Shown here: in pieces, positions 51,511 through 59,916 of the stretch
How positions within the stretch are numbered: position 1 is the first letter of the stretch
Layout of the letters: every line of letters starts with the position of its first letter
Assembly: GCA_964371945.1 (NCBI GenBank)
Contig: CAYJPA010000022.1
Span: 4,272-68,271, forward strand
DNA: 64,000 bases
Direction of reading: 5' to 3'
Source: CAYJPA01 sp964371945
GTDB lineage: Bacteria > Chloroflexota > Chloroflexia > Thermomicrobiales > UBA6265
Translations under genes and position numbers: made by a program
The notes under the pieces: model-generated
What the model was told of the DNA's origin: nothing
Database searches by the model: none
Seen by the model: only the letters and a program-made list of their open reading frames with translations

Positions 51511-52937
51511 TCAACCCCGCTTGGCGATTTGCCGGCGCACACGCATTGCCAGACTGTTGGCACGGTGGTCATCGGATGAGATCGCGCGCAGACCGTACGA
51601 GAGTAGCCAAACCAGAACGGCGACGTTGACGAATGCCGCGAGGGTCATCCACGGATCGTGGCGACTGAAGAACGGCGCACCTCGTTTGTCATGCGCCATG
51701 ACGTAGACCGCGATGATGTTGGCAGCAAAGGTCGCGCTCACCACGGCGCCAAACCACAAGAGGCGCGGTCTGATCGCCACCATGAGGATAGCCAGCACGA
51801 CGGTCGCAGCATGTACGACGAAGAAACGATCGCCAGGCCGGCCCAAACGAGCCCAATGTCGCTTCCGTTGCGCCACCAGAGGGTGACAACGAGCACAACC
51901 GCCGCGCCAAAAAGAATCTGTCCCCAGGTCCGGCTCGTGAGACCCGCGAAGGTGATCTCGTAGTCGTTGACCGCGTTCGCCGCGATCGGTGTCGCCCAGA
52001 GGTTGAAGGCATTGAGCGTGGTCTCATCATGCACCCGGAAGACATAGCGGAGCCGATCCCGCGGATCAAATTGAGCCGACAACGGCGGTATCGACACATT
52101 GAACGGCAACAGCACTGCCTCCGCGGTCACCCATGCGGCGAGCACGACAGCGACCGCACGCGTGAGCGGAGCCGCGGCCTTGCGACCGATCGACCGAAAA
52201 CTGCCGCGATTGAGGGCTTGCATGACCAGCGGCCGGAAGTGACGGTGGGCATATGCGACTGCAAAGAGGAGGGCAAACACCGCGAATTGTGGCTTGACGA
52301 GCGCCGCATAGGTCAGCGCGGCCGCGGCGAGCTCGTAGCGCCAGCGGAAAAAGAGCCAAAACGCCAATAGGAAAGCGCACGACGAGATCGAGTCCCATTG
52401 ATCCCAAAGCGACGCAATGACGATTGGACCCGGACTGATCGCGTACAGCCCGGCGGCGACCAACCCCGCCTTTGAGTTAACTAGATCGCGGGCGATGAGG
52501 AAGAGCAAGCACATGATCCCGGCGTCACCGAGGATGGGCACCAGTTTCGTAACGTAGAGAAACGTATCCCCATAGAAGTCGCCGGTCGGAGAGAGCACGT
52601 GAAACAAGTTTGAGATGTACCAAAGAAGCCAGAGATCACCCGGCAGATGACCGATGACACCCTGATTCGTCTTGTACAGGTCCGATATTGGCAGCTTTGC
52701 GAGCCGCTCGGCACGAAACCCGAGCACCAGCGAGTCTTCCAGATACCGGCCCCAGTTGGCGAGGATGAGCCGCAAGAGCGTCCCGGAGATAACGATGGCG
52801 GCAAGAAGCGCTCGGTTCGAACGTTCGGCGCCTGTCGTTTGCTGAGGCGCAACGAGGTGAACATCCGGGACGCCTGACGTGGTCGCGGCGCCAGTTGGAA
52901 CGGCACGGGCTTTCTTCCGTTGACGCGAACGTGACAT
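51511..52937 (-). pseudogene. Polytopic membrane glycosyltransferase-like protein, frameshifted near its C-terminus
   Basis: The main frame opens with a basic tail and 'RALLAAIVISGTLLRLILAN', an early helix followed by an acidic loop ('GRYLEDSLVLGFRAERLA') of the GT-C type. Some ten membrane segments follow, including 'SLWDQWDSISSCAFLLAFWL'. Around 51830 the coding sense changes frame: 'WAGLAIVS' should continue 'FFVVHAATVVLAILMVAIRP' and run to 51511. One base is missing near a TTTC stretch, and the total length is one short of a multiple of three. Polyprenol-sugar-dependent mannosyl- or arabinosyl-transferase families look like this; the donor is unknown. The lesion may be an assembly error. 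Confidence 0.7.
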
Positions 52938-53023
52938 GCGACAGACTCCAGATTTCGAGCATCACGGTGCAATCGGTTCGATGTTGAGAATTCGACGGCA
53001 ATTGACCAAGAAGACGCTAAGTT

Positions 53024-54706
53024 TCAACCAGCCGGCTCGTGCGCCATATTCGCTCGCGCGAAAATGCTCGTGATGTTGTCTTGGAAGACGAGTACCCAGC
53101 CGGCGTCCTCACGGAGTCGAGTCGCGGTGCCATCCCATGGCCGGACGAAAACGGTTTCGATTCCTTGATCATCCAGAAACTCCTTCCAACCGGATCTCCC
53201 AAGCGCCGTATCAAGGTATTCCCGAACAAGCTGCTCGCCGTACATCTCTTCGCGACCATCGATGAAGACCTTGTTGTCCGTTTCCGAAAATCGATAGATC
53301 AGGTATCCGCCGTAGTCATATGTATTGAACAATCTGGTGCCGGGGTAATTGTTGAGGTAAAAAGTAACGCCTTCTTCTGGCAGGTTGTAGATCAGCGGGT
53401 CCCGGCGGAACTGGGATCGTTCGACGCTAAGCATAAAGATCAATGTAAGGGCGATCGTCGCAATTGGGAGAGCGAATGTCCAGACCGTGCGCGGGAAGAG
53501 CGGTGGCGCCTCGGCAGGAACAGACCGCTTCGTGAGTGGACGATCGAGTTTGCTGACCTGCCCGGCCAGCCAACCGATGAACATGAACGAGATCAACAAG
53601 AAGACCGGAATGTATCGGAGCGACTGGTAACTCTGGAATGCCAGCACCACGAGCGGTCCCGCCGGCCAAAAGTGAGGCTTGCGGCGGACCAGGAACCAAA
53701 TCGCGGGAAGAATCAGCAGGAGCGCGATGGCGAACGACAGATGGCCTCGTTCATCCAAGTTTGGCCGCATCCACTCCAAAATGAACTCTCTTCGAACAGC
53801 GTCTCGGTCGAGGTAATCCAGCGTCAATCCGAGGATCTTCACGTGCCGCGGATTGATCAGAAGCGCCAGGCAGCTCGCCACACCCACCATGACGACATGG
53901 CGATCAACCGGCCGCCGGATCAGGCGATCAAGCACGAATGCGCCCAAGCAGCCAATGCCAATCAACGCCGTGAGGTTCAAGTTGATCCAGAGGGCAAAGA
54001 GCGGTGGAAGGAGCCAGAGTGTTCTCCGGCGCCCCGTGTCGTAGGCGGCCAGCTCAGCCAAAAGAACCGCGAGCAGCGTCCAGGTCCAGACCTGAGGACG
54101 CGCCGCGATAATCTGAGGGCGGACAAAGCCGGTGCTCAGCACGATCATCGAAATCGCCGCCGCCCGGCGGCTCAAGCCGTAGTATCCCGCTCCGGCGTTG
54201 AGCCGCCAGAAACCGGTGACTGCCAGCGCCCAGGTCAGCAAGATCGCTCCGGCAAGTCCACCCACTCGATACGAGAGCGCAAGAATGACCTCGGCCAGCC
54301 ATTCGTGGGCGATCCACTCTTCGCCTCCATGTGTCCAGGAGAATGGATCGGTGGTTGGTACCCGGTGGTGATCGAGAATCCAATTGCCAGTCGTCAGGTG
54401 CCACCAAAAGTCCATGTCGACCAACGGCCACTCATTGAATCGCGGGCCGACCGTTAGCTCTAGTCCGATGATGAGAACCGGGGCCGTGAGCAACAGCGCG
54501 ACCCACAACATGGAGCTCGAACCGAAGAAACCAGCCAGCCGGCGCAGATCGAGCGCGTGCTGATTGACCGATGCTTTACCTTCCGGTTCGACCGTTCTGG
54601 GGGAAGCGGCTCGGCGGGGAATCCTGGAATTCCCCTGAGGAACCGCGCCGTGCTTAGCTGTCGTACTTATCGGCGCGCGCCGCTTTTTGGACTTCTTTGA
54701 AGACAT
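53024..54706 (-). CDS. Polytopic membrane protein, GT-C-like (tandem paralogue A)
   Basis: The 560-residue protein has a basic N-terminus of about 60 residues and some ten membrane segments, then an extracytoplasmic C-terminal domain of about 130 residues. The first outer loop holds 'PLVDMDFWWHLTTGNW' and 'WTHGGEEWIAHEWLAEV', acidic/aromatic motifs that resemble the catalytic loop of GT-C glycosyltransferases. The tail carries 'RLFNTYDYGGYLIYRF' and 'KVFIDGREEMYG'. It is 121 bases from a paralogue of almost equal length with the same motifs. The enzymatic role is inferred, as no exact family was recognised. Confidence 0.72.
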   Translation of the reverse strand: MSSKKSKKRRAPISTTAKHGAVPQGNSRIPRRAASPRTVEPEGKASVNQHALDLRRLAGFFGSSSMLWVALLLTAPVLIIGLELTVGPRFNEWPLVDMDFWWHLTTGNWILDHHRVPTTDPFSWTHGGEEWIAHEWLAEVILALSYRVGGLAGAILLTWALAVTGFWRLNAGAGYYGLSRRAAAISMIVLSTGFVRPQIIAARPQVWTWTLLAVLLAELAAYDTGRRRTLWLLPPLFALWINLNLTALIGIGCLGAFVLDRLIRRPVDRHVVMVGVASCLALLINPRHVKILGLTLDYLDRDAVRREFILEWMRPNLDERGHLSFAIALLLILPAIWFLVRRKPHFWPAGPLVVLAFQSYQSLRYIPVFLLISFMFIGWLAGQVSKLDRPLTKRSVPAEAPPLFPRTVWTFALPIATIALTLIFMLSVERSQFRRDPLIYNLPEEGVTFYLNNYPGTRLFNTYDYGGYLIYRFSETDNKVFIDGREEMYGEQLVREYLDTALGRSGWKEFLDDQGIETVFVRPWDGTATRLREDAGWVLVFQDNITSIFARANMAHEPAG

Positions 54707-54827
54707 CTAATCTCCAAGTAGTTTTCGTGCATTGTTTTAGCAACATTGTACTATCAGCTGTATGCACTAGCGCGACAATACCACGGATCTGCCCGCGAAA
54801 CGCTCCGTGCTGGAACGGTCGCGATGC

Positions 54828-56504
54828 TCATGCGAACGGCTGATGGGCGATGCTGGTCCGAACGTAAACCAAATGCAAACGGTCGCGATAGACCAGTGTC
54901 CACCCGGGCTCTTCCGCGATCGCGACCGAAAGGCCATCAATGTGTCGAATAATGACTGCCTGAATTCCTTGTTCATCGAAGTACGCTTGCCAACCGTCTC
55001 GCGCGTAAATGAGATCGAAATACCTTCGAATGAACGAGTCGCCGTACATCTCGGCGCGGCCATCAACGAAAACCTTGTTGTTCGTGTCCGCGAATCGATA
55101 AATGAGGTAGCCGCCGAAATCGTAGGTATTGAATATGCGGGTTTCCGGGTAATTCTTTAGATAAAAGGTCGTGGCTTCTGCCGGATGGGTCCATAGAAGG
55201 GGCTCCCGCCGAAATTGCGTTTGATCGGTGCTGGTCGCGAGGACGATTGAGAGCGCAGTTGCCGCGATGATCGGTGTCAGGACCCAGGCTCGACGCGGAA
55301 TCAGCGAGTCTGGAACCTGATGCCGGGTCTCTTGTTCTTGCCGAATTTGTCCCCACTGGCCGGCAAGCCAGCCAGCGAACATGAACGCGATAAGAATAAA
55401 GACCGGGATGTAGCGGAGCGACTTGTAGCTCTGATAGGCGAGCACGATCAACGGCGCCGCGGGCCAGAAATTCGGTTTGCGACGGGCTAAATACCAGATG
55501 GCCGGAATCAACAAGACGAGCGCGATCCAGAAGGGATGATGTGTGCGTTCGCCAAACTTCGGCGGCATCCATTCAAAGATGTATTGCCGCCAGATCGCAT
55601 CTTCGCCGATGTACTTGATTGTCAAGAGCGGCAGTTCGATGTGATTCGGATTGACGAGCATTGCCAATCCGCTGAGCACCGCGATCGTCACGACATGGCG
55701 ATCGATTGGTCGCCGAATCAACCGATCGATCGTGAATGCGCCGACACACCCTACCGCGATCAGCGCGGTCAGATTCATGTTGATCATAATCACGATGATC
55801 GCGGGGACGACCCAGAGCTGCTTCCGTCGTCCGGTGTCATACGCGGCGAGCTCGGCCATCAATATTGCCAAGAGCGTCCAGGTCCAAACCTGCGGGCGAA
55901 CCGTGATCACGCCGGCCCGGACGAAAACGCCTCCAAACGCCAGCATCGTGATTGCGGCCGCGCGACGGCTAAGCCCGTAGTAACGAGCGCCCTCGATCAG
56001 CCGCCAAAATCCGAGCACACAAACGATTGCCGTCAGAATGACGCCGCCTGCATATCCGCCAGCTCGCCAACTGAGCGCGAGAACGACCTCGGCCAGCCAC
56101 TCGTGAGCAATCCAGGATTGCCCGTCATGGGTCCATGAATAGGAATCGGTGAGCGGGATGCGATGTCGGTCGAGGACCCAGTTTCCAGTGGCCAGGTGCC
56201 ACCAGAAGTCGGCATCGACGAGCGGCCACTGGTTATGACGCAATCCGGTCGTTAACTTTAGGCAAATAATTAAAATTGGCACGACAAGCACGAGCACAAC
56301 CCACAGCGGAGACTCTGCGCCGAAGATGCGACTCACCAAGGGCGTTGCTGCTCTCAGCCTGCTTAGGGCAAAGGATGAGGTCGAAGAGGCGGGCTGACGC
56401 AAGACCCTGGGCTGAACGATCGTATCGATCCGCTGTGTGTGAACGGCGCGTTTCGCTGGGGCGCCGCCGGCACGGCGGCGTTTTCTTGGCTTCCTCGAAG
56501 GCAT
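54828..56504 (-). CDS. Polytopic membrane protein, GT-C-like (tandem paralogue B)
   Basis: The 558-residue protein parallels its neighbour along its whole length: 'PLVDADFWWHLATGNW', 'WTHDGQSWIAHEWLAEV', 'QSYKSLRYIPVFILIAFMFA', and a C-terminal 'RIFNTYDFGGYLIYRF' then 'KVFVDGRAEMYG'. The N-terminal basic segments differ, which fits a tandem duplication followed by divergence. The conserved Asp-Phe-Trp-Trp-His loop after the first helix is a likely active-site element. Both proteins could process a lipid-linked sugar at the outer face, perhaps for cell-surface glycans. The gene starts next to a divergent two-component unit. Confidence 0.72.
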   Translation of the reverse strand: MPSRKPRKRRRAGGAPAKRAVHTQRIDTIVQPRVLRQPASSTSSFALSRLRAATPLVSRIFGAESPLWVVLVLVVPILIICLKLTTGLRHNQWPLVDADFWWHLATGNWVLDRHRIPLTDSYSWTHDGQSWIAHEWLAEVVLALSWRAGGYAGGVILTAIVCVLGFWRLIEGARYYGLSRRAAAITMLAFGGVFVRAGVITVRPQVWTWTLLAILMAELAAYDTGRRKQLWVVPAIIVIMINMNLTALIAVGCVGAFTIDRLIRRPIDRHVVTIAVLSGLAMLVNPNHIELPLLTIKYIGEDAIWRQYIFEWMPPKFGERTHHPFWIALVLLIPAIWYLARRKPNFWPAAPLIVLAYQSYKSLRYIPVFILIAFMFAGWLAGQWGQIRQEQETRHQVPDSLIPRRAWVLTPIIAATALSIVLATSTDQTQFRREPLLWTHPAEATTFYLKNYPETRIFNTYDFGGYLIYRFADTNNKVFVDGRAEMYGDSFIRRYFDLIYARDGWQAYFDEQGIQAVIIRHIDGLSVAIAEEPGWTLVYRDRLHLVYVRTSIAHQPFA

Positions 56505-56702
56505 CCACGTTCCTCGGGTTCAACTCGTACCGCGTGCTGGTCGGATCGTACCATCGTCAAGGGCCAATTGATGAGGATGCGATCAATTCGGAATGACGTG
56601 AATTTCTACGTCAGACCTCCGTCTCCTCTTCACGAATTCTCCGCATTTGGTCACTACTTTGGTGATTGACGAGATTCACTCGTTGTCGCCAAGGAGGAAC
56701 AG

Positions 56703-57107
56703 GTGAACAAGTGGATTGCCGCGGCAATCATTCTCGCGGTGGTTGGAATCGGGGCAGCGCTCGTGGGTTGGACTGCTGACGATAACTGGGGACCAGATCG
56801 CGGAGGCGATATCGTAACGCGCAGCGTTGGGGAAGATGGAACCGAAATGATCGTCGTCCGGGAAGGCGATCGACGTTTCTCCCCTTTCGGACTCTTCATC
56901 GTTCCGCTGGTAATCTTCTTTGCGATCTTCGTCCTGCGCGGATTTGCATTTCATGGCCGTTCGGCGGGATTCGGCCCCTGGATGCATGGCGGACCAGGTG
57001 CGGATAATCCACCAGTTTGGCTCGACGAATGGCACCGTCGCGCGCACACCGATGCTAGCGCACCATCATCACCTGTCGACCGCGACCAACCGCCCGTAAC
57101 GCGGTAA
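56703..57107 (+). CDS. Two-TM membrane protein preceding a two-component system
   Basis: The 134-residue product has helices at about 4-24 ('WIAAAIILAVVGIGAALVG') and about 62-81 ('FGLFIVPLVIFFAIFVLRG'). A short loop with charged residues lies between them, and 'FGPWMHGGPGADNPPVWLDE' follows in a Pro/Gly-rich tail. AAGGAGG stands before the GTG start. It is 26 bases ahead of an OmpR-type regulator gene in the same direction, so it is probably part of that operon. A sensor accessory or a stress-response membrane protein is possible; the family is not recognised. Confidence 0.7.
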   Translation: MNKWIAAAIILAVVGIGAALVGWTADDNWGPDRGGDIVTRSVGEDGTEMIVVREGDRRFSPFGLFIVPLVIFFAIFVLRGFAFHGRSAGFGPWMHGGPGADNPPVWLDEWHRRAHTDASAPSSPVDRDQPPVTR

Positions 57108-57133
57108 GCCATGCTTTCGAGGATCATGAACCG

Positions 57134-57814
57134 ATGAAAACCGTGCTGGTCGTCGAAGATGAAGCGGGCATCGCCCGTCTGATCCGGGATTACCTGGATC
57201 AGGCGGGATTCGCCGTGCGGATTGCCACTGACGGTGAATCCGCGATTCAGTTAGCGAAGTCGGTTCAGATCGATCTGATTGTGCTCGATCTTGGGTTGCC
57301 AGGCATCGGCGGGTTCGATGTCACGCGAACGCTCCGTCGAACGTCGTCGGTGCCGATCATTGTCGTTACGGCCCGGGGCGATGAAACCGATCGGATCGTG
57401 GGACTTGAGCTCGGCGCTGACGACTATGTCGTCAAGCCATTCAGCCCCAAGGAGCTTGTGGCACGAGTGCGCGCTGTATTGCGCCGGGTGGAGACCCAAG
57501 ATGAGCCGGCCGCCGTGATCAACGTGGGCACGATCTCGATTGATGTCATGCGAATGCGCGTGACCGTCGACGGGCGGCAGGTAGACCTCACGGCGAGCGA
57601 ATTTGACCTTTTGATTACGCTTGCGCGAGAACCCGGACGCGTCTTTACGCGCGCCCAATTGCTCGATGCGATTCACGGCGAAACATTCGAAGCCTTCGAG
57701 CGCGCGATCGACGCCCACATCAAGAACCTGCGCCGGAAAATCGAACCGGACCCACGGGCGCAGACCTATATCCAAACCGTTTACGGTGTCGGTTATCGTT
57801 TCGCGGAAGACTGA
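57134..57814 (+). CDS. Response regulator, OmpR/PhoB type
   Basis: The 226-residue product has a receiver ('MKTVLVVEDEAGIARLIRDY') with phospho-acceptor Asp52 in 'LIVLDLGLPGIGG' and Lys in 'DDYVVKPFSPKEL'. A winged-helix effector domain follows from about residue 130 ('VDLTASEFDLLITLAREPGR', ending 'YIQTVYGVGYRFAED'). The gene is followed five bases later by a histidine kinase, its likely partner. It should control envelope-related or stress genes, possibly including its own operon; no direct repeat of the OmpR type was recognised upstream. Confidence 0.93.
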   Translation: MKTVLVVEDEAGIARLIRDYLDQAGFAVRIATDGESAIQLAKSVQIDLIVLDLGLPGIGGFDVTRTLRRTSSVPIIVVTARGDETDRIVGLELGADDYVVKPFSPKELVARVRAVLRRVETQDEPAAVINVGTISIDVMRMRVTVDGRQVDLTASEFDLLITLAREPGRVFTRAQLLDAIHGETFEAFERAIDAHIKNLRRKIEPDPRAQTYIQTVYGVGYRFAED

Positions 57815-57819
57815 TTGCA

Positions 57820-58920
57820 ATGCCGCCGCCAGAACGAGGACGATTCAGGGGAGGACCGCCGCCATGGTGGCCGGAGGGAGCCGAGTGGCCACCGCCGCAC
57901 GAACATGTTCAAGGTGAGCGCAGGCGCTTCCTGATCCTGATCGCGTTCGTGCTGTTCGTCTCTGTTGCGTTGATTTTTGTCGCGGGATTCTTATCCCACG
58001 ACTGGGCCGGTCCGAATGGCGGCAGCCGCAATGACGGCGAATGGAACGGGAGCCCGGCATTCGCGCTGATCCCACTCAGTATCGTCATCCTCCTTATTGT
58101 TCTATTCCTTCGGCGAACAGCGGCGCCGATCGGCGACGTCATGGAAGCCGCCAATCAGGTTGCCGGAGGGAACTATTCAGCCCGGGTGAAACCTCGCGGC
58201 ACACGGTCGGCGCGCAGACTTGCCGATTCTTTCAATGAGATGACAACACGGCTAGAGCACAACGAAGAGCAGCGAAGGCGATTGCTCGCCGACGTTACGC
58301 ACGAACTGCGAACGCCGCTCGCGATCATACGGGGAAACATCGAGGGAATGCTCGACGGCGTGTACGCCCGTGACGACGAGCACCTTGCGCCCGTGATCGA
58401 AGAGACAAAGCAGATGACACGCCTCTTGGACGATCTCTACACGCTGGCGACGGCGGAGTCGGGCGCCTTGAAACTGCACCGTGAACCAACGGACATCGCG
58501 GATTTGGTTGGCGACGTTATCGCGGCGTTTACACCACGTGCTCGAGAACGCAACGTAGCACTCGATCCTGCAATCTCAATGTTGCCAGAGATTGATCTGG
58601 ATGCAATTCGTATCCGGCAAGTTCTGGAGAACCTGGTGGTCAACGCACTTCGATATACGCCGGGTGGGGGAAGCATTTCGATCGCGGCCAAGGAAGTGCA
58701 AGGCGCGATCGAATTCACGGTCTCAGATACTGGACCGGGCGTTCCCGCGGACGTGCTGCCAAATCTCTTTGACCGCTTCACCAAATCTGCTGACTCAGGC
58801 GGCAGCGGACTCGGCCTGGCCATCGCCCGGGGAATCGTTGAAGCCCACGGCGGCGCCATTCGCGCTCTCAGCCCGCCAGGCGCCGGACTCTCGATTCTAT
58901 TCACCGTCCCTTTTGACTGA
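57820..58920 (+). CDS. Sensor histidine kinase (HisKA, HAMP)
   Basis: The 366-residue kinase starts with a Pro/Trp-rich cytoplasmic segment ('RGGPPPWWPEGAEWPPPHEH') and TM1 at about 36-57. A short periplasmic loop (58-78) is Asn/Gly-rich. TM2 lies at 80-98, then a HAMP domain. His161 in 'LLADVTHELRTPLAII' is the phosphorylation site. The HATPase domain has 'LENLVVNALRYTPGGG', 'VSDTGPGVPADV' and 'GSGLGLAIARGIVEAHGG'. The tiny sensing loop suggests it detects membrane state or a partner protein, perhaps the two-TM protein at the head of the operon. Confidence 0.92.
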   Translation: MPPPERGRFRGGPPPWWPEGAEWPPPHEHVQGERRRFLILIAFVLFVSVALIFVAGFLSHDWAGPNGGSRNDGEWNGSPAFALIPLSIVILLIVLFLRRTAAPIGDVMEAANQVAGGNYSARVKPRGTRSARRLADSFNEMTTRLEHNEEQRRRLLADVTHELRTPLAIIRGNIEGMLDGVYARDDEHLAPVIEETKQMTRLLDDLYTLATAESGALKLHREPTDIADLVGDVIAAFTPRARERNVALDPAISMLPEIDLDAIRIRQVLENLVVNALRYTPGGGSISIAAKEVQGAIEFTVSDTGPGVPADVLPNLFDRFTKSADSGGSGLGLAIARGIVEAHGGAIRALSPPGAGLSILFTVPFD

Positions 58921-59020
58921 GCCTCAGTAGACCCCAAACTGGCCACCAGTCGAACCTTGTGTCGTCCAGCTTCAATTCGGACCGAGGTTAGGTCGACAGA
59001 CGGTACCGTAGAAGGTACAC

Positions 59021-59397
59021 TTGCATGGAATCGTAGCCGCCCAACGAGACAGCGATGCCTGTAACCGCAAGAAAGTCGAAGCGCGCTTCTATCGGACATC
59101 TGACCAAACTGAGCCGGTTCGTGAATGGTTGTTAAGCCTCGATTCGGTTGATCGCAAAAGCATTGGTTTCGATATCGCGCGAGTGGAGTATGGCTGGCCA
59201 ATCGGAATGCCTACATGTCGTCCATTAGGAGACGGACTTTGGGAGGTAAGAAGCAATATTCGGGCAATCGCATCGCGCGCGTTCTCTTCTGTATGACGGA
59301 AGGAAAACTGGTGCTGTTACACGGATTCATTAAGAAGACCGAAAAGACGCCGGAGAAAGAGTTGTCGCTGGCGCGATCAAGGAAGAAGGAGATCTAG
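59021..59397 (+). pseudogene. HigB/RelE-type toxin (phage-derived Gp49-like), frameshifted
   Basis: The toxin reads 'KVEARFYRTSDQTEPVREWL', 'VDRKSIGFDIARVEYGWPIG' and 'LGDGLWEVRSN' in one frame, up to about 59260. It then continues in another frame with 'GNRIARVLFCMTEGKLVLLH' and 'GFIKKTEKTPEKELSLARSR', up to the stop at 59397. One missing base near 59260 (AGCAATATT) explains the break; the length is one short of a multiple of three. Intact relatives are ribosome-dependent mRNA interferases. The true start is unclear, as the first ~18 codons from 59021 have no family similarity. The antitoxin follows two bases later and is intact. Confidence 0.78.
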
Positions 59398-59399
59398 GG

Positions 59400-59681
59400 A
59401 TGGACAATCCTCGCATTGGTTCTTCGTTTGACGACTTTCTGAAGGAAGAGGACATTTACGAAGAAGTCACATCAATTGCGATAAAGCAAGTTCTGGCCTG
59501 GCAGCTCGAACAGCGACGTCTGGAGCAGGGTCTTTCCAAGGCTGAGATGGCCCGGCAGATGAACACGAGTCGGACACAGATCGAACGTTTGCTGGATCCT
59601 TCAAACTCGAGAGTTCAGCTAGATACTCTTCAGCGAGCTGCAAAGGTACTTGGACGTACGCTGACGATAGAACTGTCATAA
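59400..59681 (+). CDS. HigA-type antitoxin, XRE helix-turn-helix
   Basis: The 93-residue product has an N-terminal segment that probably wraps the toxin ('SSFDDFLKEEDIYEEVTSIA') and an XRE helix-turn-helix at about 40-85 ('QGLSKAEMARQMNTSRTQIE' then 'DTLQRAAKVLGRTLTIELS'). Toxin-first order is typical of HigBA pairs. Antitoxins of this type also repress the operon. GGAGATCTAGGG before the ATG provides a ribosome-binding site inside the toxin's end. With the toxin frameshifted, it could still act as a solitary regulator or anti-addiction protein. Confidence 0.85.
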   Translation: MDNPRIGSSFDDFLKEEDIYEEVTSIAIKQVLAWQLEQRRLEQGLSKAEMARQMNTSRTQIERLLDPSNSRVQLDTLQRAAKVLGRTLTIELS

Positions 59682-59737
59682 CACCAGTCAACACTCCTGC
59701 ACACCGAAACGACCACCATGCTTTTTGGCACCTTGCC

Positions 59738-59905
59738 ATGAGTGCGTTCGGTGTTGCCGAAAATGAGGCAGACGGCTCGATCGAAGATCTGCTTGCTGCT
59801 CAAGCTCCCCGCCTGGACTCATCAGCAGCGCTGGAGCGTGCTCGCATGGCGTTTGTGAAACAGGTACGCTATCGAAAACCCCGGAGTCCGGTGGCAGGTG
59901 CATAG
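59738..59905 (+). CDS. Possible 55-residue small ORF
   Basis: An ATG-TAG frame of 55 codons ('MSAFGVAENEADGSIEDLLA' at the start) ends 11 bases before the ornithine-cyclodeaminase-family start. The N-terminal half is acidic and helical, the C-terminal part is basic ('KQVRYRKPRSP'). No ribosome-binding site is visible. It may be a real leader peptide or chance. Confidence 0.25.
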   Translation: MSAFGVAENEADGSIEDLLAAQAPRLDSSAALERARMAFVKQVRYRKPRSPVAGA

Positions 59906-59916
59906 GGAGTGGACGA

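Noticed and set aside
53039..54457. 472-codon plus-strand frame
   Set aside because: Antisense to a polytopic membrane protein with conserved motifs and a paralogue; composition is charged and featureless.
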